From NCBI GenBank assembly GCA_034401795.1, contig CM067370.1:60552369-60616368 (forward strand): a stretch of 64,000 nucleotides of DNA, read 5' to 3'. The DNA is from Chaetoderma sp. LZ-2023a. Its lineage: Eukaryota; Mollusca; Caudofoveata; Chaetodermatida; Chaetodermatidae. The translations under genes were made by a program, and so were the position numbers. Below the pieces are notes generated by a model. It saw only the letters and a list, made by a program, of their open reading frames with translations. It was not told the origin of the DNA and made no database searches. Below, in pieces: positions 1 through 10,307 of the stretch (position 1 is the stretch's first letter; each line of letters opens with the position of its first letter).

Positions 1-1033
1 TGGCTCCTAGTTGGGAGGCCACTGCGGGTAGACCTGTGAATACGTCAACGGGTGATGTATTCATGAGGGTGTCTTCTTCGGAGATGGATTGGTCTGAGGC
101 TCTGGCTTGGCTAGCCAGGTGGACCCGTCCATAGTTTCGGCCATGAAGACATGCCCCGTCCATCGGTTGCGTCGATTCGGACAGGGGTCTTGCCCGCTGC
201 TCGGATTCAGGCCATTGAACTGGATCCACAGTTCAAGGAGTTGCTCGAGGCTATTTATAGCAAGCAACTCTTGACCAAGTGCCAGCTCCCTGTAGCCTCT
301 AGGGAGGTGCGGACAAGGTGCCGGATTCCCAGAGAGGAGTACGAGCGCTATGGTGTGGTACCAACGGTCACTGAGGATGACCGTTGGGTTCTTGAGGTCC
401 AGAGTGCTGGAGCGGGTTGTCCCACTAAGGCGCTTGTGGACAGATCCCAGACTCACAATGAGGAAGTCCTGTCCCTATGCGATGAGGGGGTGAGGGCAGC
501 AGTGAATGCTGTCAATCACTCTTATCGTTTACTTAAGTCGGTGTGGGCTGAAGCGGGGGCAGGCCACCCTGTGGCGCTGTCTTGCATAAACGAAGTCCAG
601 GAGGCAGATGGCCCTTGACCATATGCATCCGGCTATGGCTGTCAGGGAGCGTTTGCTTGGAATGCCTCTGAACGGTCCTAGCATCTTTGGTGGCCAAGCG
701 CGGGCCATCTTAGAGGACTCTGCTAACATAGTGCAGAGTCGGTTAGTGGTTAACCTCCAGCTGGAGCTAGTGCGTCAGGCACATGCACTCGGGACTGTGG
801 CTAAACCGTTGACCGTTCAACCTTCCTCCAAGAAACAGACGAAGCAGAAGAGCAAGGTGAAAGCCAAGCCAGCTTCTGCTATTGATGGGCCTTCGCAGCC
901 ACCTGCAGCTAAGAAGGCGAGGAAAGTTGTGGAGGCTCCTGCCCACCCCATTGGTGCTCCTGATGGCCCGAGAGGCGTGAAGGGCAAGGGTAAGTCCACC
1001 AAAGGCGGAAAGAAGGGAGCTGATCGTACCTGA
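1..1033 (+). pseudogene. Element C gag-like remnant
   Basis: The frame at 151-618 aligns with the gag half of the B elements. Shared landmarks are a segment like PREEYERYGVVP ([10 protein letters not shown] in B), followed by a DDR, and a downstream FGGQARAIL segment (FGGEGCRHL in B, in frame 608-1033). The last part is Lys/Ala/Pro-rich and basic, which suggests nucleic-acid binding. A frameshift near 610 breaks the ORF. The start is off the left edge. Confidence 0.65.
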
Positions 1034-1269
1034 GGGTATGGTAGCTCCATTTGTATCTGCCTGGACTGCGCCTGTGTGATAGGAACAGCGGTGCCAGTTA
1101 GACCAGTCAAGCCAAGACCAAAATGGTTCTCTCTCGTTAAGAGGGAGCGGATCGCGAGCCAGACACCCGCATTAGGCATCAATGTGTCTATAGTGAGTGG
1201 AAGGCTCATGCGTTTCGTCGCGGCTTGGCGAGGTGTGACGTCAGACAGTCTGGTCCTGGGGATGGGTAC

Positions 1270-2845
1270 ATGCCAGAGTGGTGGGATTTTCCACTACAAA
1301 ATCTGTTTTGGCACCTGTCTGGACTCCCGTACCAAGGGAGCCAGACAAGTTAGAAGCCATTCAAAACGAAGTGTTAGGGTTGTTTCTGAAGGGAGCAATA
1401 AAACCAGCAAAGCAGAGCACTCCAGGCTTCTATTCAAACATGTTCCTTGTCCCCCAGAGCACCGGGGTGGGGGGGAGGGGGTGGGTGGGGTGGAGACCTG
1501 TACTCAATCTCAGACCATTGAATTAGTTTACCCATATGGTTTCACCAGAGTGGTCCTAGCGGTGACCGCATTTCTTAGAAGAGGGAATGGGGCACTTCAC
1601 ACCTACATAGATTATTGGCTTATCAAGGCAGACACGCCAGCCAGGTTAGGAGTGGATACTACTCTGACTCTGAAATTGCTTTCAGATCTAGGCTGCATAG
1701 TCAACAGGGAGAAATCCGAGTTGACACCCACTCAACACTTCGTTTATTTGGGGATGCGATTCGATCTCAAGGAAGGCAGGGTTTACCCGTCAGAGCCCAG
1801 AGTGGTGTCTGTTAGCCATCCTCGAGAGTTTTCGATTCGGAAGCCACATTCAGGCGAGGAGGTTTCTTCAGTCTCCATGGAGCAGGTAATCCCGTATGAT
1901 GCTCTGATGCGAAGACCATCTAGTTGTATCTGATGTCTCTGTGGAAACAGAGAACAGAACCCCGGTCAAAGCTGGTACCAGTTTTGGAGCCAATGATGTC
2001 GCATCTTGTATGGTGGAAGAAATGTCAGAATCTCCTAGTGGGAGTTTCGCTTCACCTACCCCACCCCGAGCTGTCCGTGTACACGGATGCATCGCTGGAG
2101 GGGTGGGGGGGCCCTGCCTGGGTGAACACCAGGTTTCGGGCACATGGACTCTCCAAGAGAGTCGGCTGCATATCAATCTGTTGGAAATGATGGCAGTGGA
2201 ACTGGCATTGGAAAAGTTTCTTCCAAAAGTCAGGGGCAAGGTGATATTTATACGGTCGGACAATTCGACAGTGGTATCATACATAAATTGCCAAGACGGG
2301 ACCAGGTCTCCCACCCTGTTTATGAAAGCGTGACACTTGATTCAATGGTGCAGGAATTACTTGGTTGTCTTGAAAGCAGCTCACATTCCTGGACAATTGA
2401 ACATTCTGGTGGATGCTTTGTCTTGCAGACAGGATTCTGCCAACAGAATGGTCGCTTAACCCTCCGGTTCTACAAAGGATCTTTGAGCATTGGGGCAAGC
2501 CCAACGTGGACTTGTTTGCCACAAAGGAAAATGCTCAAATCATGACTTATGTCTCGCCGATTCCAGATCCAAATGCCATCGATACAGATGCTCTGGCGAT
2601 AAGCTGGAAAGGGATGTACGTGTACCCACCCATCATCCTTCTCCCGAAAGTGTTGGTGAAAATTTTAGAGGAACTGTGCCTGGTCCTGCTAATAGCGCCA
2701 TTTTGGCCCAGCAGGGCGTGGTTCACGGATCTTCTGGATCTGTGGGTGGACAATTCAGTGCAGCTGCCCAAGATTCCGAACATAATCTCCCAGGCCAAGG
2801 GCTGCTTCCTACACGAGCGACCCGAAATGTTCAAATTGACTGAGT
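1270..2845 (+). pseudogene. Element C reverse transcriptase-RNase H remnant
   Basis: RT blocks appear at 1278-1526 (APVWTPVPREPD, GAIKPA, WRPVLNLRPLN) and 1530-1815 (FTRVVLAVTAFLRR, TYIDYWLIKAD, FVYLGMRFDL). About 80 residues present in the B elements between those blocks are missing, including the [12 protein letters not shown] motif. The catalytic YIDD is changed to YIDY. RNase H landmarks follow ([27 protein letters not shown]), then the conserved DIRS segment around NVDLFATKENAQ in a third frame. The enzyme cannot be functional. Confidence 0.8.
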
Positions 2846-2852
2846 CAGCAGC

Positions 2853-3800
2853 GTGGATATTATCAAGCAATGTTCCACGTCAGAAGGCTTTTCTCAACAG
2901 GCTGCGAGTTTCATCGCAGCCACGAGAAGTAGGTCAACCTTCACATCATATAACAACAAGGTTAACAAATTTGCAGAATGGTGTAAAGGAAAGGATCTCA
3001 ATCCCTTTCAATCGACTGTTCATCAAATAGCAGACTTTCTTTGTGAGCTATTGTTTAGTGGATTAGCTCCTGTTACGATTGCTGGATACAAGCCAGCTTT
3101 GGCATCAGTTATCCGTTGTCTAGGAACCAGGGATAGTCCAGAGGTGGGCCAGTTAAATGTGATGTTGAAGGGAATGAGCAATCTCCGACCGAGACAACCA
3201 GTAGTTATTCCCGCCTGGAGTCTCTCTTTGGTGCTTAAAGTGCTAACCAAGCACCCTTTTGAACCTTTGGGTTCGGATAGTCTAAGGCATTTGAGTGTTA
3301 AGGCAGTCTTTCTATTGGCAGCTTCCTCAGCAAGAAGGCGCAGGGAGATCCATGTGCTTTCAGCAGAGAAGGACCGATTTATTGTCTCTGGAGAAGGTCT
3401 GTAACTGCTTCCAAGCAGAATTTCTGTCACAGAATCGATTGTTGAAATATCCTGGCAAACCAATCTTTTTACCAAAATTAACTTGGTATGATCATGATGC
3501 CAGTGCCTGGTGTCCGGTCCGTGCTTTGACTAAGTACAAGAAATGGACGGACTCTCTATGGTCAGATGATGGGCATCTGTGGATCTGACATAAAAAGCCT
3601 TATGGCGCAGCATCCATATAACTCGTTGGGTAGTCGAATGCATTCAAACTACTGACGAAATCGCGACTGGTCACCAGGTGCAATGTGCCAGGACATCATG
3701 GCCAATCCAGAATGGCACTGTGAGTCCTCATTCATGTACTACTATATGAGGGGTGTGTCAGTCTCGGCCAATACACTTGCCTTAGTAGTATTGAACGCAG
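2853..3800 (+). pseudogene. Element C tyrosine recombinase remnant
   Basis: The recombinase reads in two main frames (2853-3404 and 3295-3588). It shows an AAT.RSRSTFTSYNNKVNKFAEWC-type N-terminal core, the first catalytic arginine region (SSARRRREIHVLS) and the WCPVRALTKYK segment. Downstream, a WHCESSF..YYYMRG segment keeps the region of the nucleophilic tyrosine. The stretch that should contain the H-x-x-R catalytic motif is deleted between about 3685 and 3695. It is inactive. Confidence 0.75.
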
Positions 3801-4279
3801 GGACCACACTGCTTTTTGGTAGCATATTGCTAATTAATTAGAGATTGACAGATATGGTCAGCGAGAGGATACATGGACCAACCATTAAAAGTCATGATGG
3901 GCCATGGTGTGACGGTTGCGGCATGGCGTCTGAAATTCAAAAGTCATAAGGTAATCCAAGTTTGGTTGTTTTTTGTATTATGTGTATATATCATGTTCAT
4001 TCATCCAACATAGTCATACTCATTCCGAGGCTATTGGGTGTCAAGAGCTGTTAACCCTCTTGGCATACTTGTGTTTTCAGGCGAGATAAATGTTCGTTAG
4101 TTCTCTTCCCTTGCTGGAGAAAGGGGGTGGGGGGGGGGGGCCAGTTATGCAGATGAGAGTCGGTCTTAAGCTTGTTGGTTCTATTGGAGAAGTTCCTTGT
4201 GACAAGTTTAATCTCCAGGGGCACTGATGTTTTGCACGACTTGCCACTTCCCACCAGGATACTGATCAAATCTGGTCTT

Positions 4280-4372
4280 ATCAATAAGTAATGTAATGGT
4301 AAGTATTGATCGGAGAATGAAGGAAATTTCAATTTCCCTTTCTCCGAGATCTAACAATACTTAGCATTACGT
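4280..4372 (+). repeat. Element C internal complementary region
   Basis: The right half (TTTCAATTTCCCTTTCTCCG onward) is the reverse complement of the element's right end at 4565-4629. The left half (AATGTAATGGTAAGTATTGA) should therefore mirror the left terminus lying outside the window. This arrangement is diagnostic of DIRS elements, in which the region templates circle formation. Confidence 0.7.
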
Positions 4373-4629
4373 TATGGACCCTGCCTCCCAGCCCCACGGA
4401 GGCAAGCCATGGGTCGGTCTCGTTTGTGCTTAGGCTATGCAAACTAGTGGCCGGTTCATGGTTACGGGTACCTGGTTGTTGGGGCGGGTACCAGTTTCCA
4501 GGAACCAGCTAGAGCTCTTTAAAAGTCAGAAGACTTTTAGGTCACAGCCCTCATTGTGGCTGTTAACAATAAATAATGTAATGGTAAGTATTGTTAGATC
4601 TTGGAGAACGGGAAATTGAAATTTCCTTC

Positions 4630-7600
4630 AATGTAAGGCAATAAAAGCCGTCGTTAAAAGGCTGTTACTGTATCAAAAAAGGCTGCCGATGTATATTTTG
4701 TTTTAAAGGCCACCTACTATATTCTATTATATTTTATTAGACTATTATCTATCTATACATATGTACTTATCTATCGATCATACAGTTGTCTAATTTCTAT
4801 TTACTTTTACTATTTCCTATTTTTCTTTTCAGATCAACTGAGATGAGGAGAACTATAATTTGAGGAAGGCTGTTACAAATTTCTAAATAACGGAAGTATC
4901 AATACGAGGTTAAGCGTTAACGAAGGTAATTTTGTACTTTCAAGTTTCGTTATTAGGGCCTATTGGTATATTATTATATTTAATATGTATTTTTGAAAAT
5001 AAAATAATTTTGAACCATAAATGCAAACGTAAATAAATGTTTGAATAACTTCGGTCTGTTACATCTGTTGTTTCAGCATATCTCTGATATTGTATTTCGT
5101 ATGCTTCAAAAGAAGCTAATCGAAAATAAAGTGAAAATAAACTGAATCTATGAAGCTCAAGCTGACAGAAATTTTCAAATAGTTAACACGCGAAAATTTA
5201 CTAAATGTTTGAATCGAATTCCATAAGGATCGAAAGTGTACACTGTACAGAAAGATAAAAAAAATGGTTGTATCTGAAAAATATACTATCGGGAATGTAT
5301 TCAACGATTGCTTTGCTTCTATCAGACTAAATATAAACAAAAAAATTGAAATTCACTGATTTAAAATGGAAATTTTGAAAAATTTTGACTCGAAGAAGCC
5401 TGGTCTGTAACATTGTACTAACATACACCCACTCACATAGCTACGCTGCTCGAGGCCGTACTTGCAGACCTGTGATTTCTCGCTATGTGAAGTAACATTA
5501 CGCTAGTGGACTGGAGGTAGCCAATCAGATTTCTGCCTACTTCACGCGATAGGCGAGAGTTCGTCTGGTGACCTAATTTACAATCACAAAAACAACGGTG
5601 ATTGCGACACTGTTGATCTGGAAAGAGACATTTGCAATAGTTTTCCTCTAAACAAGTTATCTGAGGAACAGAAAATGTGTAGATTGGTTTTTGGTAGCAA
5701 AAACTGATAGTTTGGTTTACGAACATGTGTAAATTTGTCTACTTCCTGATTTCTTCGTGAACTTAGCACAAACATCAAAGGCGTGCAAGCACGGTACTCG
5801 ATATGGGAACGTAGTGGGAGGGCGAGGATTGTGCAATAGGACGATGGGTCTGTAGTGATCGGAGGAATTTTACATACTTTATCAACCCAACACAGTGCAC
5901 GTCGACCATGCACGTGAGTTGTGATTTGTTGATGACGTTTCTGAAAGCTGATTGGTTAAAGAAATGCCCATTGTATTATGTCTATAAATGAATAATCTGG
6001 TGATTGTCTGCTGGCTTCCTGCAATTAATCCTCTAACACTAACACAGCTTGCTTTCATAACCCAATGACATGCTGTCTTTCTAACGCCGAAATCGACAGA
6101 AATCATTCCCAAATTAAATAAATAATTTGTTAGAGACGGGAATAATATTTTATGCACATTTGATGGTAGTGCTGAAGGACCACCAAACATCATGGGTCTT
6201 TAAAAAAGATTTACGCTTCAGTAAGGTTTATTTCTTTTAAGAACCTTAATCACTAAGACTGATGGTTCATTAAGTCATGATGACGAGTGGTGGTGTGTTT
6301 CATTAAGTCATTGTGGTCGGTGACAAAACTATAGGCCACCACGTATGTTTATTTGATATCGTTTTTTACAAAAATACAGCGTGATTGATGCAGCAACGAC
6401 TCACTGAGACTGGCTATCAGATGATGGTTCTTTATGACTGGTCTTAGGGAACCACATGAGTTTTATTGATGATGGTTTTCGATGATGACTTGATGGCAGC
6501 ATTAGTGGATTTATAACTGGTGGCTGTTGTACCATGAAGAATCATCATAGATAACACACATGAATTTTAATGCTTAAGGCACGCATACTCTGGTGGTTCT
6601 TAAAAAGGATGGGTGGGCGTAATATACATATATACCATCATTGACGGACGCACAGTTGTACCAAGCGACCATTTGTCTTTAGGGACCACTCTTAACACTT
6701 TCACCAATAAATTCCCCACAGCTCATTTTTCACGCTACCATACAAATCTGTTGAATATTTTGAAAATAATTTGACTGGAATATGTTGCTGTTCTTAATGC
6801 ATATCAATATAGACCATCTATGATCATCTTTTTAAAAACAAACGTTGTGTGATGAAAGCTGTTGAGCACCGTTTATTTTTTTCAAAACAATATTTGTCTA
6901 AGATGGATGATTCATTAAAACACGGTGGTCTAAAGCAAATATCTAAGGGCACACAGGTGGATGGTTCACTAAGTCACGATTGTTGAGACCACCTATTTAA
7001 GGGTGCCACTTAAGGCTATATGATGCATGTTTGTTATTAAAACGATAAGCTGATCATCACATGGTGGTTCTTAATGACTGGTCAGTAGGAACAACATAAC
7101 TTTCCCAGATGTGGGTTTTTGATGGCGGATGCTGAATTGTCAACATACATTAATTGTTGGCTACAGAAACAACTTCCGGTAGTTCTGTATGAGAAAATCT
7201 GTCACATGTATACAGAGATTGCACCGTACACACCACCGAACAAACGCCCACTCTCTCCCTCCTCCTTCCTCTTTCTCCATCACTCATTCCTCCCTGAATT
7301 TAATTTTTTAAAGTGGCGTGTGATAATGCACTATTTAATCTTGTTTATAATTCATTAACCATTAATTTTGAGAATTTACCACTGGAACGACTGGCACAAA
7401 AAACTCTCACACTTACTTTTCTTCTGAATTAAATATTTTCACGTGTCGTGCTATTTACCACAATCTTGTTAATAATTGGTTAACCAGATTTATGTTCGAA
7501 AATTGCCACTGGAATGACTACCCCTGTTATCGAGCCGAGTCAGTCACTCCACCAGTAAGATTTCAAAAATAATCTCAAATGAACATTTCTACTGGTTCTT

Positions 7601-7640
7601 GAAACGTTGCGTAATAGACCATCATTGACGGTCACACATG
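4630..7640. other. AT-rich DNA without a recognisable gene
   Basis: I see no supported coding sequence here. From about 6180 to 7110 a loose dispersed motif recurs (GGTGGTTCTTAATGACTGG and variants, at about 6425, 6590 and 7062), suggesting an old decayed repeat family. A piece of the GTTGAATATTTTGAAA foldback family lies at about 6750-6775. Confidence 0.5.
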
Positions 7641-7689
7641 CATGCACGTACGCTCGCATGCAGAGACAAACATATATTTAATGAATATA

Positions 7690-8375
7690 TTTAATTGTTT
7701 CTGGATGATAATTCGAGTTCTACTGAAGGGATTGTTACCAATCTGGTGTGTTAGCATGTCCTTGGTGGTCCGAAGAAGCCTCGATTTTTGCGCCAAACGC
7801 TCAAAGGTCAAGGTACACAGTGATGTAATTAATAATGTAATATTGCGTTTTCGGATGATAACTCAAGGTCTATTGAATGGATCATTACCAATCTGGCGGG
7901 AATTGTCTGTGGTGGTCCGAAGAACCTTATCGATTTTTGCGCCAAACGGTCAAAGGTCAAGGTCACAGTGACCTAATTAATTACATAATGTATCATTTCC
8001 GGATGATAACTCAAGTTCTATTGACGGGATCATTACCAGTCTGATCCTTGATGGTCTTGAAGAACCCTATCGTCAAGGTCACTGTAACCTAATTAATAGC
8101 GTAATATTGCGTTTCCGGATGATAACTCAAGTTCTATTGAAGGGATCATTACAAATCTCACGTGGGAGCTTTTTCCTTGGTGGTCCGAAGAACCATACCG
8201 ATTTTGAAGTCAAAGGTCAAGGTCACTGTGACCTAATTAATGATGTAATGTTGCGTTTCCGGATGATAACTTGAGTTCGATTGAAGGTATCATTACTAAT
8301 CTTGGGTGGGAGGGGAGGTTATTCTTGGTGTTTCGAAGAATCTTATCGATTTTGTCAAAGGCCAAGGTTTTGGTG
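7690..8375 (+). repeat. Tandem repeat array, about 145-bp units, with AGGTCA palindromes
   Basis: Five degenerate units each begin near CGGATGATAACTCAAGTTCT (starts about 7702, 7853, 8000, 8116 and 8260). Each unit includes TGGTCCGAAGAACC and most end in a TCAAAGGTCAAGGTCA segment followed by TGACCTAATTA. Two copies carry a perfect AGGTCAnnnTGACCT palindrome (7960-7974 and 8220-8234). Related AGGTCA-rich repeats occur near 32.3 kb and 44-45 kb. Confidence 0.85.
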
Positions 8376-8738
8376 ACCAATCTTTGGTGGAGGTTGTGCT
8401 TGGCGGAAAGGGGGGGCATACTTTAGCAGTCTCTGATTGTTCTTTTTGTACAATTTATTATTGATAATATTTTATAACCGACTTGATCACATAACCAATT
8501 GACATGACCTGTCAATCATCTTTGAATGTGGCCAATATGGGCGGCTAATGGTGGTCAACAGGTGGACAACTGTTTGGTAAAGATGTGAGCAACAACTATT
8601 AACCGCAAATTTCTCTGCATTTTCAACATCTGGAATGCGGGCAACAACAGTTAAAAGCGATGAATGCGGTTAACCATAGTTGACTGTTTAACCGGGACAA
8701 GTTAACCGACGGATAGATAACTTACCCGCACTAGGAGC
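8376..8738. other. Noncoding sequence upstream of the candidate promoter
   Basis: No gene is visible. Several GTTAACCG-type motifs occur between about 8600 and 8710 (GGTTAACCATAG, TTAACCGGGACAAGTTAACCG), just upstream of the candidate TATA box. They could be regulatory or chance. Confidence 0.35.
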
Positions 8739-8739
8739 G

Positions 8740-8793
8740 TATATAAGCTGGTTCCAAGACCTGAAACAGGCATCCAGACTCTACTAAAATGTA
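8740..8793 (+). promoter_or_regulatory. Candidate TATA promoter and short first exon for the RNF34-like gene
   Basis: TATATAA sits at 8740-8746, inside GAGCGTATATAAGCTGG. About 43 nt downstream is an ATG (8789) followed by TA and a strong donor, GTAAGT (8794). Spliced to the acceptor at 10156/10157, the phase-2 junction would add the residues MYILGH in frame before the ATG at 10170. The phase match is suggestive, but it would occur by chance about one time in three. No other support is visible. Confidence 0.3.
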
Positions 8794-8863
8794 GTAAGTG
8801 TCAGGCAGTTGTAACCCTGAGTTGACGTATTACTAAATAATTTCTGAGAAGATTTAGCCAAGT

Positions 8864-10156
8864 TTGATAAAAATTGGCGCAGAGGTAGTCTTATTATTTT
8901 CTCAGAAATTTTTGGAAAATCCAATATGGCTGCCAAGCTATTTGGCCAATCAGGTTCCCTTGAACAAACATGGTTCAGCTCTTGCCTTAGGGATGCTTCC
9001 TGACAATTATAACCGAAATCATTTTTTTTTTATTTGGAAAAAAGTCACCAGCCAGACAGATGGACGATGGACAACACATAAATATGTAGATATGTTATCA
9101 CGGCACTTTTCTATAAACAATGCAAAAACATCCCTAACTCTTACCACGCTGATGTCAAATTTTTTTTATTTTCTAGTTAAATTAAAGGTTGAACTGGTGA
9201 TCATTTCTAAACAAATTTGATGGAGGGTGTTGTTGTCATAGAGGGACTGTTAACATCAGAGTGGTAAGGTTTAACCACGTAAATTACCACTTTTTCAAGA
9301 AATGCATCCTGGAAGTTTCATTTGTCAAACCCTGCTTCACTAACCATTGATAGATTCTAGAACCAAATCTGACAATTGAAAAGAACAGGGAAAAAATTTG
9401 TTGCCAATTTTAGTTTATTGCAACCACCAAGATAGCCAACTATTCTGTTAATTTAAAGCGGATGTTTACCAAGTTACACCAACCCTCTCAAATCCAGTTT
9501 TAACCGCGACACCTGCATACCGCAAGGTCACATGGCCACATGAAAACTCATGAAGTTTTCCTATTTTAATACGTACGTTAATTTATATCTTTTGAGAGGT
9601 CATTTATTTTTGTGTGATTTCTATCCTGCTTAAGCCCAGAATTAGAAGAATGTTAAGGTTTTTCAATGTTCTTTTAATTTGTCATGAGTTTATCCGATTG
9701 CAATGAAACTTTACGGATTTGTTATATATTGTCATTGCATTCAGTTTATTGCAAAATTAAAATGAATTTAAAGTTTCTTCCATACTTTTACATTGTTTGG
9801 ACTTAGTTTATTTCTGTGTGATTTGTCTCCTTTTCAAGAATTAGAGTAATATTGGAGTTTTCAATAGACATTTGATTTATCAAGGGGTATGCTATTTTAA
9901 GAAATCTTTATTTGCGACACTGCCACACATGATGTGTGATGTGCAGAAAAACTAAAGGGCTAGAGACACGCGGGATGCTGTCCACATAGTTTTAATTTTA
10001 CTTCACAGGACAATTTATATGATGGCTACATACAATGGTTGTTAATGTTATTATGGTGTTTGTTGACAGAAGCAAGAAACACTTCCTGAATGACATGAGA
10101 TTACATATTATACATAGGACATTAAAATATATATATTAAATATTTTATTTTACCAG
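8864..10156. repeat. Dispersed 'AATGGCTGCCAA' repeat and noncoding intron-like DNA
   Basis: About 8890-9015 resembles sequence at 50215-50335 and, inverted, at 52840-53060: a TTTTGGAAAATCCA start, a TGGCTGCCAA motif, then CAATCAGGTTCCCTTGAACA. The rest is AT-rich and without visible genes. Two degenerate copies of a TTTGTGTGATTT-led segment lie at about 9610 and 9812. Confidence 0.5.
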
Positions 10157-10307
10157 CATCTTAGGGCATATGGGTGCTGGTGTGGCCAAATCTGGCCCTG
10201 GAAATGCCTCTACTAGCATCCATAACAATTCACAACACAGTAACACTCGTATTTTGAACATGACCTGCGAAGCTTGCGCTATTCGATTCTCGCTTCTTAA
10301 GCGAAAG
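10157..10307 (+). CDS. RNF34: RNF34-like exon with start of FYVE-type zinc finger
   Basis: A pyrimidine-rich acceptor ending TTACCAG precedes this exon. An in-frame ATG at 10170 opens 46 codons ending LLKRK at the donor GTAAGT (10308). The first CxxC pair of the zinc finger (TCEAC) lies near the end. The frame is also open upstream to the acceptor, where the exon starts in phase 2, so ATG 10170 may be internal and an earlier exon may exist. The peptide start MGAGV resembles the MGTGA stretch near the vertebrate RNF34 N-terminus. Confidence 0.8.

Larger units (their letters stand above)
1..4629 (+). mobile_element. DIRS-like retrotransposon C, 3' portion, decayed
   Basis: The left terminus lies outside the window. 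In order it holds gag remnants, an RT-RNase H reading with an internal deletion, a tyrosine recombinase remnant, an internal complementary region (about 4280-4372) and a right inverted terminal repeat ending near 4629. The right end is placed by matching the outer terminal bases to the complementary copy in the internal region. Coding frames shift many times. It belongs to the same superfamily as the B elements but a distinct lineage, since the proteins are clearly diverged. Confidence 0.85.

Noticed and set aside
1278-1526. Element C as a functional RT
   Set aside because: The [12 protein letters not shown] block is deleted and the YIDD motif is changed to YIDY, with many frameshifts.
5880-5910. 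ATG-CAC followed by GTGAGT as a first exon of the RNF34-like gene
   Set aside because: The phase does not fit the acceptor at 10156/10157, and no promoter elements are visible.
7690-8375. CRISPR-like array
   Set aside because: The units are degenerate, about 145 bp long, without constant short repeats and unique spacers, and the genome is eukaryotic.
8864-9220. 118-codon ORF
   Set aside because: Its first half is the 'TGGCTGCCAA' dispersed repeat seen also at 50.2 and 52.9 kb, and the rest is low complexity.
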